Positions 44,583-56,676 of a stretch of DNA of 64,000 bases are shown in pieces; positions within the stretch are counted from its first letter, which is position 1, and each line of letters starts with the position of its first letter. A program made the position numbers and the translations under genes. The notes under the pieces were generated by a model that searched no databases, was not told the DNA's origin, and worked only from the letters and a program-made list of their open reading frames with translations. Origin of the DNA: Metaphire vulgaris (lineage: Eukaryota > Annelida > Clitellata > Crassiclitellata > Megascolecidae); assembly GCA_018105865.1 (NCBI GenBank), contig CM030851.1:13148904-13212903 (forward strand). The letters are read 5' to 3'.

Positions 44583-47194
44583 AATTTCCGTTATTTATTG
44601 AATAAAAACAATACAGAAATATTGAATTGTATTCTTAAGGCTATCTATAACGCCGCTTTTTTTACTAATCACACGTAGAGAAATAACCCATTTATGCCTT
44701 AATGTACCAATAGAGAAATTGGAATAATTTTTTAGACCTATCGAATTACAGATTTCGATGGGATAACGTCATACGTTTGATGAATTCGAAATTGGATTGC
44801 ATTATTTAGCACTGACGGGGCCAGTCATACAAGCAGCATGGCGTTGCTTTGTGTCAGTAAAACAGATATGAACGCTAGGCCTATATGTCAACGCCACTTC
44901 TTTCTTAGTGTCTGATACGTGTTTATAAAGTCTGGAAAACACTAAGCTAACAGGATAACGTAAAAGATTCGTTGACGGTGCGAATGTATTATAACTGTAC
45001 GTTTGGAAGAACTAAAGCCATTATCGCGAAATCTTGTCAAAGACGAGACTTCTTACATGCATGCCCCATTAATCCTACTCTTCGGTGTTTCAAAGAAGGT
45101 TGACGTGTTCATAGACATCTTTGGAAAAGTATGTTAGTCGGTATAAAGGATTTGTCAGCCTGCGTTTGTATACGGCATGATTTATTGGTGGGCAAAATGC
45201 TATAGGACGCGCCACATGCAAATACTGTATATGATTTTGTACCGGATAGGGTGTAGCAAAAATGTTGAAGGCTTTTCATGTATGATGTGCGTGTAGCTTA
45301 TATGCCAAGCCTTACAGTTCGCGTTGAGAATGTTGTTGTTGCGATACAGTTATTATGTCTGGCTGCTCACGCGTGACTGGGCCCAAGGCAGACACCAGTG
45401 TGATGTTGCGACAGCGTGGAACTACGCCCATGTCACGCATGTACAGTATGAGAAAGGAACAACGTCTCTATCTCCTCCGCCTCTTAAGACCCCTCTTATA
45501 TCCCGATCGACTTTGTAGACATTTGACAGAGTATAGATTTCTGGATGATTTCGTATAGTGTCGTTTGACATAGCTCAACATTTTTCGTGGCATTTCGAAC
45601 GCTCTAGAATAAAATTGGGATAAAATTTACTGATTATTCTAGTACGGGTTGGTGCAATGAAGATGGGGACCCAATAAAATGTCGATATAATTCGTTTCGT
45701 CACTCTTCTGAATTTTTGCATATCTTTTGGAATAGTACTGTATAGGAATTGTCCTTCTGCAGGACAATGTCAAATATGGTATCAATTTTTAACCAAAATC
45801 TACGGTGTGCAACAGAGGGAGTGGGTTGAATATATGAATTTTTTGCGTACATACTATATGGACGACCCCTAATGTCATTTCAAACGGCTCACCATTTTTC
45901 GTGACATTTCGAACGCTCTAGAATAAAATTGGGATAGAATATAGTGATTATTCTAGTACGGTTTGATGCAATGAAGATGGGGACACAAGAAAATGTGGAT
46001 AAAATTCGTTTCATCACTCTTCTGAATTTTTGCATATCTATAGGAATAGTACTATAGGAATAGTCCATCTGCAGGGTCAAAGCCAAACAGGGTATGAATT
46101 TCATAACATTTTGTGGTGTGTAGAACCTGTGATACAAGAAACCAGCTATCTTAAGATGTACGTTCCTTAACGGAATCCAAATCTGTTATTTTTACGAGAC
46201 CCACGGTATTCGTGTCTTCATAAAATCAGTTGCGTGTTTATTTTGGAACAGATAGAATGGATTGATAGATATAATAGATAGAGCAGATAGAATATGTTTG
46301 GTAAGCTTTCGATATTCATAGTAGTTCTTGCACAAGTCAGCTTCGTGCTGATGTAAGAAACTGATCAAAAATAATCAGTTATTACTCAGCTGTTACCTTA
46401 TTTTCACAATGTAGCGACTTAGTAATGTAGCAGCATGTCTCAGGTTTAAAAATATTATAAAATTTATTACATTAACCAATGGACGGACTATTGTCACAGT
46501 GGGTGTTTAGATATGCACAGATTTCCGCCGAGTGAAGAAGCACTCGATTTAAAATCACATTTCCTTGCGTCCTCATCACCATTGCGTCAAACCATGCTAG
46601 GATTGTCAAGACCGTCCGTCTCAATTTCATTCTACCGCGTTCGGTTTTTTGCGTCAACCTCTACTGAAGCAAGTTTTATGAAAACCCCATTAACGAAATA
46701 AAAATTGACAGATAGACCAGCGATGTCATAACGAGTTGTAAAATCGTCACCATGTTCTTCATTATTCTTTAATATTATGACAATGACCTGGGATAATAAT
46801 CACGCAAAAGATGTGACCATTGACGTCGTTTGCACATATACTGTAGAGTGCAGACAAACAGTATTAGATACGAAAGCGATTCATATTGTGGGTTAGGTTG
46901 CGTCTGTAAACGGATTAAACCTCTGAAAGAAAGTGCTTTGATAGTTTCTTCTTCTCCTCCTAAGCAAGAAAATGTACACAAACTTCAATAACTGCACGAC
47001 ATCAATACAAAGTTGGTGTCTAGAAAAACCATGTTACAGTATATCGCATTGAATAGCAAACTATTCCACAAAGCATAAGGCATTTCAGTTGCTTCTTGTA
47101 GAAATTCCTATTAACCAACGATATTGATGTTTGATGTTTTTGGGTTCTACAAACCATCATGGCGATGCCTTTCATAGCTAGAGTATATATTACG

Positions 47195-47243
<49 letters not shown>

Positions 47244-47689
47244 GAATTTTAGGCTACTCTCAACATTTAATAACCAAGCTTTTCTAGATAACTTTTGAAT
47301 CATTTACTGTTTCAACTATTAGTTTCCAATATCTTTTAATTTGTACTTGATACGAAAGGTACAGTATGTATTAAGATAAGTAATAGTGTTTTGACCGTCC
47401 AGTTTGTCAGTGTTGATTTGAATAAAGAGTTTTTACTTTATTGCATTTTACTGTCTTTTAGTTCAAACTGTTCCATAAATCCACTATCATAGCACAAACA
47501 AAATTTCCTTTGGTCCCTTCCCCCTTTCCTGTAGAATTTACAAGTGCATTTAGATTTACATTTACATTTAGAATTTACCCGCCACCTCGTGGATACACTG
47601 ATCTTTGCCCGGCCGACAATCCACCTTGCCTATAGCTATTTCGAGAAAGATTAGGTGCATAAGAATAAGCAGCTGCAACTGTACTACTT
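44583..47689. other. IgR4 last intron, repeats only
   Basis: Family R copies at about 45558-45730, 45868-46035 and 46460-46660 (reverse), and an (AT)n at 47198-47239. No exon seen. Small plus-strand frames (e.g. at 45355) lie in repeat sequence. Confidence 0.5.
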
Positions 47690-47737
47690 GCCAAAGCGCT
47701 ATAAAATGTTCGAGATTTTACTTACTTACTTACGTGT
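47690..47737 (-). mobile_element. SINE-like repeat abutting IgR4 membrane exon
   Basis: The reverse strand reads AAGTAAGTAAGTAAAATCTC, then GAACATTTTATAGCGC, the unit seen at 18641. Unspliced read-through from the membrane exon would stop inside it (47722). Confidence 0.55.
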
Positions 47738-47774
47738 GCGACGACCTCTGGTGTCGCCTTATGGTGGTGCTTAC

Positions 47775-47948
47775 GTAAAGTCATTGCACAAGCACTTCGA
47801 TACCTTGTCAGTAGCGGGCCTTTCTTTGCCCCAACTGGATTAGGACAGCAGCAAAACCACCAACAACCACAGACGACGGCAGAGATAAGAACGGACGCAA
47901 GGCTGAGGCCGAGTACCATGGCTAGGGCTTGCTGTTCGGCGTCAGTAC
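47775..47948 (-). CDS. IgR4, transmembrane exon
   Basis: The acceptor gttgtttggcag opens phase 1. It encodes TDAEQQALAMVLGLSLASVL, ISAVVCGCWWFCCCPNPVGA and KKGPLLTRYRSACAMTL, ending at a strong donor C/GTAAGC (phase 1). A weaker donor AAG/GTATCG at 47804 is at the position used in IgR2. The helix, Trp and CCCP motif match IgR2 and IgR3. Basic residues follow on the inner side. Confidence 0.75.
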
Positions 47949-48164
47949 CTGCCAAACAACGTAATCAGACTGCTTCACCTAAACTGTTTGCTCTACATTA
48001 TTTTAAATAGGTGTAAACTTCTATTAGTCTGCGAGGTTCGAACTCCCTACTTCTGGGAGCTTAGGCTAGGGAAGGGGAAAGGTATAGTGGCTGGGCACCC
48101 CGACTTTTTCGTCCAAGTTTACGAAAATGTTGTTGTTCTGTGCATTTATTCTGCTCAATGGCAC

Positions 48165-48167
<3 letters not shown>

Positions 48168-48210
<43 letters not shown>

Positions 48211-48226
48211 TAAGGTACAATTTAAG

Positions 48227-48265
<39 letters not shown>
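48168..48265. repeat. two (AT)n microsatellites
   Basis: Two TA arrays separated by 'gcacataaggtacaa'. Confidence 0.95.
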
Positions 48266-48269
<4 letters not shown>

Positions 48270-48782
48270 TATACTCTTCGCAGATGAACTGTATTTTGCG
48301 TTGGCGACCATGAACCTTGACCTGCTCGAATTCTGGCGCCACCTATCGAAATATTCGAAACAATATTATTTGTGGTCTCTTCATCTCTCCATCACTCAGT
48401 CTCCAGTGATAACTATTTATCTTCGATTGCATTAAATTTAAATTACACTTTGATATTCATTTGATAGTCATATCAAGGAGCCACCATCGACTGACATCAG
48501 GAACTTGGCTAAAACGGCGCTATAGAAGCTCACTTATGATGATAATGACGACGATGATGATGATGACAGCTTCTGCTCCTATGAAAACTTGATGTCACAA
48601 ACGTGTCAGTCTAAAAACAAAATCAATCGATGGGTGATTGTTATTATCGATCCTCTAATATATTGGCACCTGATGCCTGTGATAGGACAAGCAATGTTCG
48701 TAGGTCTATACGCCAAACATATTGTGATCTTATCTTTAACTTGAGAGATAAATCTGAATAATCATATATCCGCCGTGTTTAC

Positions 48783-49202
48783 CGAGCGCCGTTGATACGG
48801 TCGTCTTTGGCGTTGAAACCAGGTTCGACCCAATTGGTGACGTCGCTACCTGAACAGGTGACACTGACGGTGAAGATGGCGATGCCGAAATCGAAGGCGA
48901 TTCCAAAATGGAAGAGGTAGTGGAAGAGGACCTGGAAGAAGGATTCGAAGGAGACGCGAGGGAAGACGAAGACAAAGTCGAAGATAAAGTCGAAGACGAT
49001 GTAGGAGACGAAGTCGAAGATGAGGACGAAGATGAAGCCAAAGAGGTTGATGATGGAAGCTGAGAAAGTGGGCTTGTAGTTGTGGTGGCCGCCATACTAG
49101 CTGTTGCCGTTGTTGTTGACTGAGAATTTGTGGAAACAGCAGACACCGGGGTCGTTAAAGAGGTGGTCATGGGTGGAACAGCCGTTGTCGTTGCCGGGAT
49201 AT
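48783..49202 (-). CDS. IgR4, Ser/Thr-rich stalk exon
   Basis: A 420-nt phase-1 exon (acceptor ataatttttccag, donor G/GTAAAC). It starts IPATTTAVPPMTTSLTTPVS and is dominated by Ser runs ([20 protein letters not shown]). It is a shorter, Ser-rather than Thr-based version of the IgR2/IgR3 stalk, with no regular repeat, so stalk sequence has turned over completely among paralogues. Likely O-glycosylated. Confidence 0.78.
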
Positions 49203-49697
49203 CTGGAAAAATTATACATTATCTCAATGGTATTCTAGAATATTCTGCTTATTATACACTTGACAATGTAAACGTTCACAGATTGCTCAATTAATAAAAA
49301 TGAAACGCAGATCCTTGGCGCAATACTTAATAATGGGGGGCCAAATAGCTGTTAGCGAGTTTTCAGTGTAAGAAAGTTCTAGCGAACGTTTGGCAGAAGT
49401 TTGGCCAATGCTGTTCGTATACGTTTTGAACACAGTATAGGGATTCTGCAATAATTAAATGACGTGAAGTTGGCAAGTTGGAAGAGTTTCTCTCTGTGAC
49501 GGAAGACTCCGATTGAAAAGTAGGAATGCTATTATTTCTTGGTAATCGTGTATTGAGTCTATTGACCAATATTGAACTCGTGGTATCGCGGTAGCGGGAT
49601 ATTGGAAAGTCGTAATCCCAGATTCCCTCAATAGCGGAATGAGAGTATATTGGGTCAGGGATCCGGATTTATCAGCTTTCACGTACAGGCTGACAGT

Positions 49698-49888
49698 CAG
49701 GGGCGTAGCGACGGGGGTAAATCGGTATATACACCCCCAAAAATCAGTATATATAATATATATTATACGTACAAATAACATATAATATATAATATATATA
49801 ATATGTTTAATATATACTATATATATAACAATATACAGTATACACTCAAATTTATACCCCACCAATCAAATTCCTGGCTACGCCCCTG
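49698..49888. mobile_element. hAT-like MITE (CAGGGGCGTAGC family) with internal TA expansion
   Basis: Flanks CTGACAGT and CTGACAAT (7 of 8). Confidence 0.8.
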
Positions 49889-49968
49889 CTGACAATGTTC
49901 AAAAGGTTAAGATAATTGTGACAGCGGAGTATATGACTAGATTTTTAAAATATGCACAAGCTACTTAC

Positions 49969-50301
49969 AGTGCGCAAGACACGATGCTGTATAAATCGGA
50001 GCGTTCTTTGCTATGAAGTCTGGTTGGTCTGGATTTGGCGAGGAGAAATTCAGCTGACATTCGTATTTCTTCGCATCGTCGCTACCAACAGGGTACCGTG
50101 AAACTGCGTTCTGTATGCCCGAGTTGGGGTCGTAGAGCATTTCTCGTTCTGGCTCATCTGTAAACACTACGGCACCGTTGCTGTCTTTCCACGTCATTAT
50201 CGGATTTATCTGTTGCATTATGTAACTCGCGTACTCGACGCCGCAGGTCAGCTTAACGTTGTTTGGATTGGACGCGTCCACGGAACAGACCGGACCGCTC
50301 C
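49969..50301 (-). CDS. IgR4, C-type Ig-like domain exon
   Basis: A 333-nt phase-1 exon (acceptor tttctgctcag, donor T/GTAAGT). It encodes SGPVCSVDASNPNNVKLTCG, QQINPIMTWKDSNGAVVF, KKYECQLNFSSPNPDQPDF and KNAPIYTASC. Cys-Trp-YEC core present. One of the extra N-terminal Cys of IgR2/3 (CxC) is replaced by Val here. Confidence 0.82.
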
Positions 50302-50365
50302 CTGAGCAGAAATATTACAATAACAGGCATTTTGGAGAAAATCGGTGTTTTTTCCTAGGGAAACA

Positions 50366-50510
50366 GGCTTTGGAACTCACTTCACGCATGCTAGTCATAA
50401 AAGGAAATTGGCAATATTGCTTGATGAACTAACTTAACGTGTTAGGTTCGTTCGCCGAGAACTGTCCACGGGACTTGGTCAACCTGGCTTTGGAACTCAC
50501 TTCACGCCTG
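50366..50510 (+). repeat. inverted partial copy of the IgR4 V-exon start
   Basis: About 95 bp (50390-50484), including AACGTGTTAGGTTCGTTCGC and CACGGGACTTGGTCAAC, equal the minus-strand sequence of 51284-51378 (intron end plus first codons of the V exon) but lie in opposite orientation. A direct repeat GGCTTTGGAACTCACTTCAC flanks the copy on both sides. Confidence 0.85.
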
Positions 50511-50960
50511 TTTTGTCGTAAGAAATTATAATCCGCCCCCCACAGAACAATATAATTTACAGGGTATTCAAAGAAATAAGCGTATTATACAAGAAACTGA
50601 AATGGTTCTAAGAGTTAATTTATCGTTAAACTGTCCAGAGTAAAAGAGTAAAATTGATTCAGAATACTGGTATTACTGTACTTTTAAATGGCTCTAAGAG
50701 TTAATATATAATTAAACTGTCCAGAGTAAAAGTGATTCAGAATGCTGGTGTTAGGCCTACTGTACTTTTTACATCAACTTCCCGAACCTGGTTTTTAAAA
50801 AAGGCGTGGGAACTCCGTTCCCGCGCGTTTCCACTGAAAAGGACACCGGAGAAAATAAATCGAGTCCATGTTCACGATAATAATTATTGACATTGCGTCG
50901 ATATCAAGTGCACGACGATGCCTGTGCAAGTCAACAACAACAACAACAACACCGACTTAC

Positions 50961-51311
50961 TGATGACGATAAGACCAGCGGCCGTTACACAGCTCGGTGG
51001 ATCTTGGTAGTTCAGGGTGTACATGCCCGCGGTGGAGTACGTCGCATTGTTCTGTGGCACGGCAGTTGCACTGAAGACGGTCAGTCCCGAATGATTCGCC
51101 GCATACATTGCCGGGACGGTGTCGAAGGGCGGCAGTACCGTGTCGTCGTAGTTCGTAAGGTCGGCGGGCAGGTTGAGGCCCCCCGGGGATGACGACGGGG
51201 CCACCTGCCACTTTACCTGGTCGGCGTTGTCGGCTCTCGGAAACGAAGCGGACTTGCCTTCGTAGACGACAGTGTTGACCAAGTCCCGTGGACAGTTCTG
51301 AGCGAACGAAC
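50961..51311 (-). CDS. IgR4, V-type Ig-like domain exon
   Basis: A 351-nt phase-1 exon (acceptor taacgtgttag, donor A/GTAAGT). It reads SFAQNCPRDLVNTVVYEGKS, ASFPRADNADQVKWQVAPSS, HSGLTVFSATAVP, YSTAGMYTLNYQDPPSCVTA. Like IgR2 V1 and IgR3 it keeps the C-strand Trp and AG-Y but has no B- or F-strand Cys; NCP and PSC near the ends may bridge. Candidate N-glycosylation in NHS and NAT. Confidence 0.82.
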
Positions 51312-51424
51312 CTAACACGTTAAGTTAGTTCATCAGGCAATAATAATGCCAATTTTCCTTTTATGACTAGCATTAGATAGCTAGCTTGATTAAAGCTATA
51401 ATGTTTGGAATAATGGAGGGTGCC

Positions 51425-51430
<6 letters not shown>

Positions 51431-51463
<33 letters not shown>
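51431..51463. repeat. (GA)n microsatellite
   Basis: About 16 GA units. Confidence 0.9.
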
Positions 51464-51625
51464 ATGCAGGAATGGAGTGATGATATCGAGGAGTGGTGTG
51501 GAAGCAGTTTACAGGATCTTAGTCACAGAGCAACGGACAGGAAAGAATGGCAGAAAACTGCGAATAAGGCATTATCCACCAACGGGCGATGAGCCCACGG
51601 TTAATGATGATGATGATGATGATTA
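51464..51625 (+). mobile_element. LINE 3' end with (GAT)n tail, in IgR4 intron
   Basis: Plus strand MQEWSDDIEEWCGSSLQDLS, HRATDRKEWQKTANKALSTN, GR, stop, followed shortly by (ATG)n at 51606. C-terminus of a non-LTR retrotransposon. Confidence 0.65.
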
Positions 51626-52076
51626 GCGTAGCCGCGCCAGCGGGGGGGGTGTACGCGGGGGTCCCTATTCTGTTGGGGCCGGTCGTGGAATTTGTGCAAA
51701 GCCTTGAGTAATTTGCGGAGGGGTGGTGAGTTAGCATGATCGATCGAAGAGAATACGTGAATGTGCGAAGAACGACGCTCTTTTTTAACCCCGAAAACGT
51801 CGATGTGCCCCCCCGCTCCCTTATTCAGGAACCCTAGCTACGCCATTGATGGCAGGCTTCGTTTCAATTGCACAAATCGAACAGATATATTCAGATATAG
51901 AGCCCTATGCTTCACGTTTTATTTTAATACTTTGCCCAACTTCCGTCTGTTTACTGTCAAACTGATCAACAAGGATTCAAATTGAGTTAATGAATTCAAT
52001 TTGGTTGCGACATTTATAGTTTCTTCTTCTTCGGCAAATCAAACACAAAAACATCAAATGAACTGGAATCCAGTAT

Positions 52077-52485
52077 GGGGTGGCCCATTAATTACGTCAA
52101 CAAAATGAGGGAGGGGTTCGAAAAAGCTTGACAGCTGTTGATAGGGAGGAGGGGGAGTCAAGAGAAGTAAACGTCAGCAATTTCATTTTTTACAAATCAT
52201 CCAAAAATATAGAAGATTTCATGGAATACTATTTATTACAACGGAAAAAGGCCTGAAAAGTAAAAAAGGTCATCACCACCACATTTTGACACTCGATGAT
52301 CAAAAAATGGAAATAAAGATCTCATCACCGCAAAAAATAACCTTCTAAACTTTTTAGGATCTTATTGGGGAGTGGGTGGGCAACAGTTTTGACATAATTA
52401 TATGGGGGTCAATGAAAGTTGACAATTGTTGACAAGGGAGTGGAGGGTCAAAAATTGTTAGCGTAATTAATGGACAGCCCCTATT
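52077..52485. mobile_element. MITE-like element (GGCCCATTAATTACGTCA)
   Basis: Starts GGGGTGGCCCATTAATTACG and ends CGTAATTAATGGACAGCCCC, imperfect inverted termini. It ends about 20 bp from the IgR4 signal exon donor. Relatives at 13700, 32098 and 53360. Confidence 0.6.
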
Positions 52486-52505
52486 TGAAAAAAGAAGCAA
52501 CTTAC

Positions 52506-52572
52506 AGTGAAGCATCGACGCGTATAGTAGCAGTTGAAGCGAACCTTGCCTCCATGTTACCACCACCGCCAT
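52506..52572 (-). CDS. IgR4, signal-peptide exon (gene start)
   Basis: ATG opens MAVVVTWRQGSLQLLLYASM, LH, leaving phase 1 at T/GTAAGT; spliced it reads ...SMLHCSFAQNCPRD. The leader has a hydrophobic core LQLLLYA. 67 nt. Full IgR4 order: signal, V, C, stalk, membrane, tail; about 510 residues. Likely a type I surface receptor (inference). Confidence 0.78.
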
Positions 52573-53557
52573 TTTAGTTTGTTTTCGATTAGATTTGCCC
52601 ATTTCAAATATCTCAGCTGCAAAGGATGAAATAGATTCTGTTCGATGAAAATCTAAAAAGAACACAAATCTTTTCCGTGAAATGATCGCGAACCAGTGTT
52701 TTATCCAGACTTCAGGCCTCGGGGAGAAATTAAGGCTTTCGGGGGGGGATCGATTTGGTTGAAGGGGAAAAGACACAGTTCAATGCAAAATGTGTGTAAG
52801 TGCTGGGATTTTTTTGAGGGGAGGGAATTTTGAGGGGTTTTTTTTTTGGGGGAATCTCCTCCTAACAGGCCTGTATAAAACACTGTCGCGAACTTATTTA
52901 GGGTGTGCGACCGAATGACATCATGACTTTAAAAATGGTCTGCTGTTGTTTAAGCCTCATGCTGATCTAAATTTATTGCCTCTTTTATATTCAATGAATA
53001 AACAGGTCACAAATAATGCGATAGCACCGGTCTACAATAATTTTGCTGACTTGAAGGTAACATACGATCCTTATCCTTAAAGATCATCGTCCGATCCGCA
53101 GAGGCGTCTACGCTGTTTTAACAGTGCTTCTGACTTTGGCTTTGCCATGTCGACAGTATAGGCCCACTTACCGCAGCAGGAGCGCTTCGCAGTGGTTTTT
53201 TATATTAAGACTGAAGAGGCGCTATATAAAAACGCTGTTACATTACATTACATTACATTATGTATTTTTGTGTGCTGAATCCAAAAATCACATCCGTTTC
53301 CTCCAGTCAGGTCCACTTTTCCCGCAAAACGCTGTTTACTGATAGACCATTGCAGTAATAACGGACTGCCCATTAATTACGTCAATAAGTTTTGGACATG
53401 TTTGAACCCTCCCGCTTGTCAACAACTGTGAGACTTTCAGTAACCCCCTATACTTATGTCAACCCCCTAAGATCAGTGACGGATCCCCCTAAAAAGTTTA
53501 GAAGGTTATTATTTTTGGCGGTGATGAAATCGTTTTCCTTTATTTCCTCATCAAGTA
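52573..53557. other. IgR4 5' flank
   Basis: Presumed promoter region on the minus strand; no TATA box I would trust. G- and T-runs near 52740-52850; 'ttacattacattacatta' at 53235; relic of the CATTAATTACGTCA element at 53360-53540. Confidence 0.4.
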
Positions 53558-53719
53558 CATAGGCGGATTTTATTAAAGGCTAGGGTAGGCTTAAGCCTGC
53601 CCAACTAATCCCACCAAAAAATGTTTTTTTCCATCAACACCAGGTCTGTCGCGTGCTGGACGGCACCCCCAGACCTCCATGCTAGCCTACCCAAATATTA
53701 AACTCTAAATCCGCCTATG
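53558..53719. mobile_element. MITE (CATAGGCGGATTT...AAATCCGCCTATG)
   Basis: Clear inverted termini; target duplication not visible. Confidence 0.6.
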
Positions 53720-54079
53720 ATTATCTTCATAATAGACAACCTACTACATGTAGGTCTGGTTAATCGTTTTTGTCAGTGAATTCAGAAAACCCCAACAGAT
53801 TTGATCGTACGTTTTAGAGCGAAGTTTATTGCAGAAAAACCTCTTTAATATATGCGATTGATGTTTACGTTGAAATTAATGGCTGTGCTGTTCCTAAACT
53901 GGTTTCGATTACTGGACTAGAGCAGTTAGCCAGCAGAATATCGACTGATTTGCAAATCAAATTTCTGATTTCAGGCCTAGCAGTGCTTGTTTTTGCTGTG
54001 CGAACTTATATAGTGTGACCCGTAGGCTACCTGCTTCTTCCAACTGCGCAGGATTAAAGCGATCCGTCGTTACCTTCCT

Positions 54080-54560
54080 CCAGGGGCAGTTCCACGTTGG
54101 GGATGACTGGGGATGCACCCCCTCCACCGGACCACCAAAAATGCATGCGCGTGATCTATGGACCATGACACAATGTCATCGACAAATTCTCTTCCAGCAA
54201 TAGAAAACTCGATTTTGCACTATGACTATGTACAGCCAGACTGAAATTGCTTTTATACATTGTCAATTCTGAACATTACATTTTATAAATCAAATCTACA
54301 GATTTCTTCTAAACCGTTTACATATAATTCCTTTGACAATTGGCGGGATCTTCCGATAAACTCATTGCACCCCTCACCATGACACTGGAACTCCCTCCCG
54401 GATGAAATAACTAGGGAGACCGCCTCTGACTGATTCGTAACAAAAGTTTACACCCATCTTTTCAGCATTTCCTACCAGAAGCTCTTGTAAAGCGCTCTTG
54501 ACTATGTATGGCCTTCGCTGCGCATATAGGGCTATATAAATCGTCGTTTATAATAATACG
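54080..54560. repeat. dispersed repeat (as 16370) followed by degraded LINE end
   Basis: 54080-54380 matches the 16.4-kb repeat. The next stretch reads WNSLPDEITRETASD on the plus strand before a stop, a decayed CR1/L2 C-terminus. Confidence 0.5.
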
Positions 54561-55210
54561 GATGCGCCCTTAATATGGTTCCCGGCCACTCGCGGGCTTT
54601 GCTTGCGGATTCATCGATCACTAGAACCTTCCTTCCCCCCCGAACTTTCACCGCGTTAATTCTGTGCTATAGGTAGAACCTACGTTACAGGCATATACTA
54701 CCTGTATCCAGGCCTGGTAGACAGTTGAATAGCATAGGCTTTGGGAGACATCCATTTTCTAAATAAATGGATGGTTAATGTTAGTTTACTTTTTATTTGT
54801 ATTTGTCTTTTACATCAACAACAAAAGCTGTTGACGTGCAAAAATTACTGATACCTAGTGCATTATTAACCGAGTCGCCAAGTCTAACCCTTACAAAGAA
54901 ATTTTACAGCATTTAAAATGGTGTGTTTAGAAAACCTGACTTTGCTCTCTATAACTAGCTTATATTCGGTTTTTTTAACTACGAAGACATTTATAATAAT
55001 TAAATTATATTAAAAAATTGAATGCAAAACGAAATAATTGTTAAGACCAAGACTATTCCCTAATAGAGAGTAGCGTATAAAATTTCTGCGTTGTCTAGTA
55101 CCAAAGCATTCGGTAGGTGTCGTCAAAAATTAGTTAGCAGCGTTTCAAAAAAGCTAGGCATTCAACAATTCCAAACCCATCGACCTATTTTTCCAATTCA
55201 ATGTGATATC

Positions 55211-55281
55211 CAGGGGCGTAGCGACGGGGGTATATCGGTATATATACCTCCCCAAGTCAGTAGATATAATACAGTACAAAT

Positions 55282-55342
<61 letters not shown>

Positions 55343-55428
55343 TATATATATAATATATATAACAATATATAACCCTCCAAATTTAAATTTAACACCCCAC
55401 CCAAATCAAATTCCTGGCTACGCCCATG
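55211..55428. mobile_element. hAT-like MITE (CAGGGGCGTAGC family) with (AT)n expansion
   Basis: Perfect 8-bp duplication GTGATATC. The interior holds a 27-unit AT array (55287-55340). Confidence 0.85.
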
Positions 55429-56001
55429 GTGATATCCACTTTGGTGTAATGTAGTGTCCTCCGATTTCTTGATGCTATCACTGCTCATTAAATATTGGGG
55501 ATATGCATTGCATAATGCATAGCAATACTCACTTCCCAGGGAATGTGGCTGTCACTACTTTGCAAGGACGTAGCTAGGCATAGGCTTGGGAGGGGCTTGA
55601 GCCCCTCCAAACATGAAGCTAGCCCACCCAAATGAATTCAAGCCCATATGGTGTTGCGGGCTCAAAAGTTTTGTTGGTGCAGTTAGTGCAGTCTTGAGTG
55701 ATCAGCACCCATGGCTGTAAGTGCTCTATTTCGAGAGCTGTAGAGCGAAATTGAGAAAGATATTTTTGATTATTCTTGCAAAGGTAAAAGCAGTGAAGAT
55801 GGAACAAGAGGAAAATGTGGATTTTGTCGGAGAATTTCTTCAAATCGATTCGATTTTTCGATATCAAGGCCCTATAAACCCTCTATTCAACATTCCTTCA
55901 ATTGGTTTCTCTCACACAGTGAATAACTATATTATAAAACTTGTTTTTGATGGAAGATTGATGAATTAAGAAGAAATTAAGACAGAAATTCGTTTTCAGA
56001 A

Positions 56002-56007
56002 TTTATT
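56002..56007 (-). terminator. polyadenylation signal of protamine-like gene 1
   Basis: AATAAA on the minus strand about 180 nt past the stop codon; the twin gene has one at the same place. Confidence 0.55.
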
Positions 56008-56184
56008 TGATAAAACAGTCTTTCGCTCATGATGTCGTTGTATTTAGGTTTTATTTCAGAGCGTTGAACACTGCGTTGTTGTCGTTTAGTTGGCAACAGA
56101 AGGAATGAAGGAAAGAAGGAGTGAGATGTCTCGGGGCCTTCCTCCTCTTCTCCTCTTGGTCCCCTGGCCGACCGGGCGACGGGT

Positions 56185-56403
56185 CTAATAGCGTCGCCTT
56201 CGTCGTCGTCGGCGACCTCCTCGTCGGCGGCGGCGCCTTCCCCCTCGGCGGCGGCGTCTTCGACGGGAGCGGGACCCTTCGTCGTCGCCGTCGGCGGCGG
56301 CGGTGGAAGCCTTGCGGCTGCGGGTGACGCTGCCGGGCCTCGTCCGGATGACGCTGCGAGAGCGCGCCCTATCGACCTCCAACTCGTCGTCGTACTGATC
56401 ATC
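56185..56403 (-). CDS. protamine-like gene 1, exon 2
   Basis: The acceptor tatttcacag opens phase 0 and encodes [55 protein letters not shown] and two further Arg blocks separated by GG, ending in Arg and a final Tyr. With exon 1 the protein has 79 residues. An acidic start, a central R-S stretch (RSRS, SRK: candidate SR-kinase sites) and a poly-Arg end resemble protamine-type sperm nuclear basic proteins that pack DNA, but no Cys is present and I cannot name a family. Alternative: an Arg-rich RNA- or chromatin-binding protein. Strongly conserved with the 59132 copy. Confidence 0.75.
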   Translation of the reverse strand, partial: DDQYDDELEVDRARSRSVIRTRPGSVTRSRKASTAAADGDDEGSRSRRRRRRRGGRRRRRRGGRRRRRRRRY

Positions 56404-56450
56404 CTGTGAAATATCAAGAACACTAGCATCAGTATAAAACGGTTTTAAAT

Positions 56451-56530
56451 TTAACCCCTTAACCGTGTATTTAACTGTGACTCAATGTAAAATGGACGGA
56501 TATATCCGGGATCCCCAGTTAAGGGGTTAA
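56451..56530. mobile_element. piggyBac-like MITE in intron of protamine-like gene 1
   Basis: TTAACCCCTTAACCGTG ... AGTTAAGGGGTTAA; absent from the twin gene. Confidence 0.7.
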
Positions 56531-56655
56531 AAGGCTACGCGTTGGAACCTAGCGTAGCAGTGAAACATCTATAACACAAACTCTTAGTTTATAATATAAA
56601 CTCTCAGCGCAGTTAGTTCTAAAGGCGTATTTCACGTTGAGTTGTTTGTACTCAC

Positions 56656-56676
56656 GAGATCCTGTTCGGATTCCAT
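56656..56676 (-). CDS. protamine-like gene 1, exon 1
   Basis: ATG encodes MESEQDL and ends at the donor CTC/GTGAGT in phase 0, matching exon 2. The first seven residues are acidic like those of the twin gene (MEACQDHDL). The only ATG in this exon, so it fixes the poly-Arg frame of exon 2. Confidence 0.7.

Noticed and set aside
45324..45558. Plus-strand small proteins near 45.4 kb
   Set aside because: Overlap repeat family R; no splice or start evidence.
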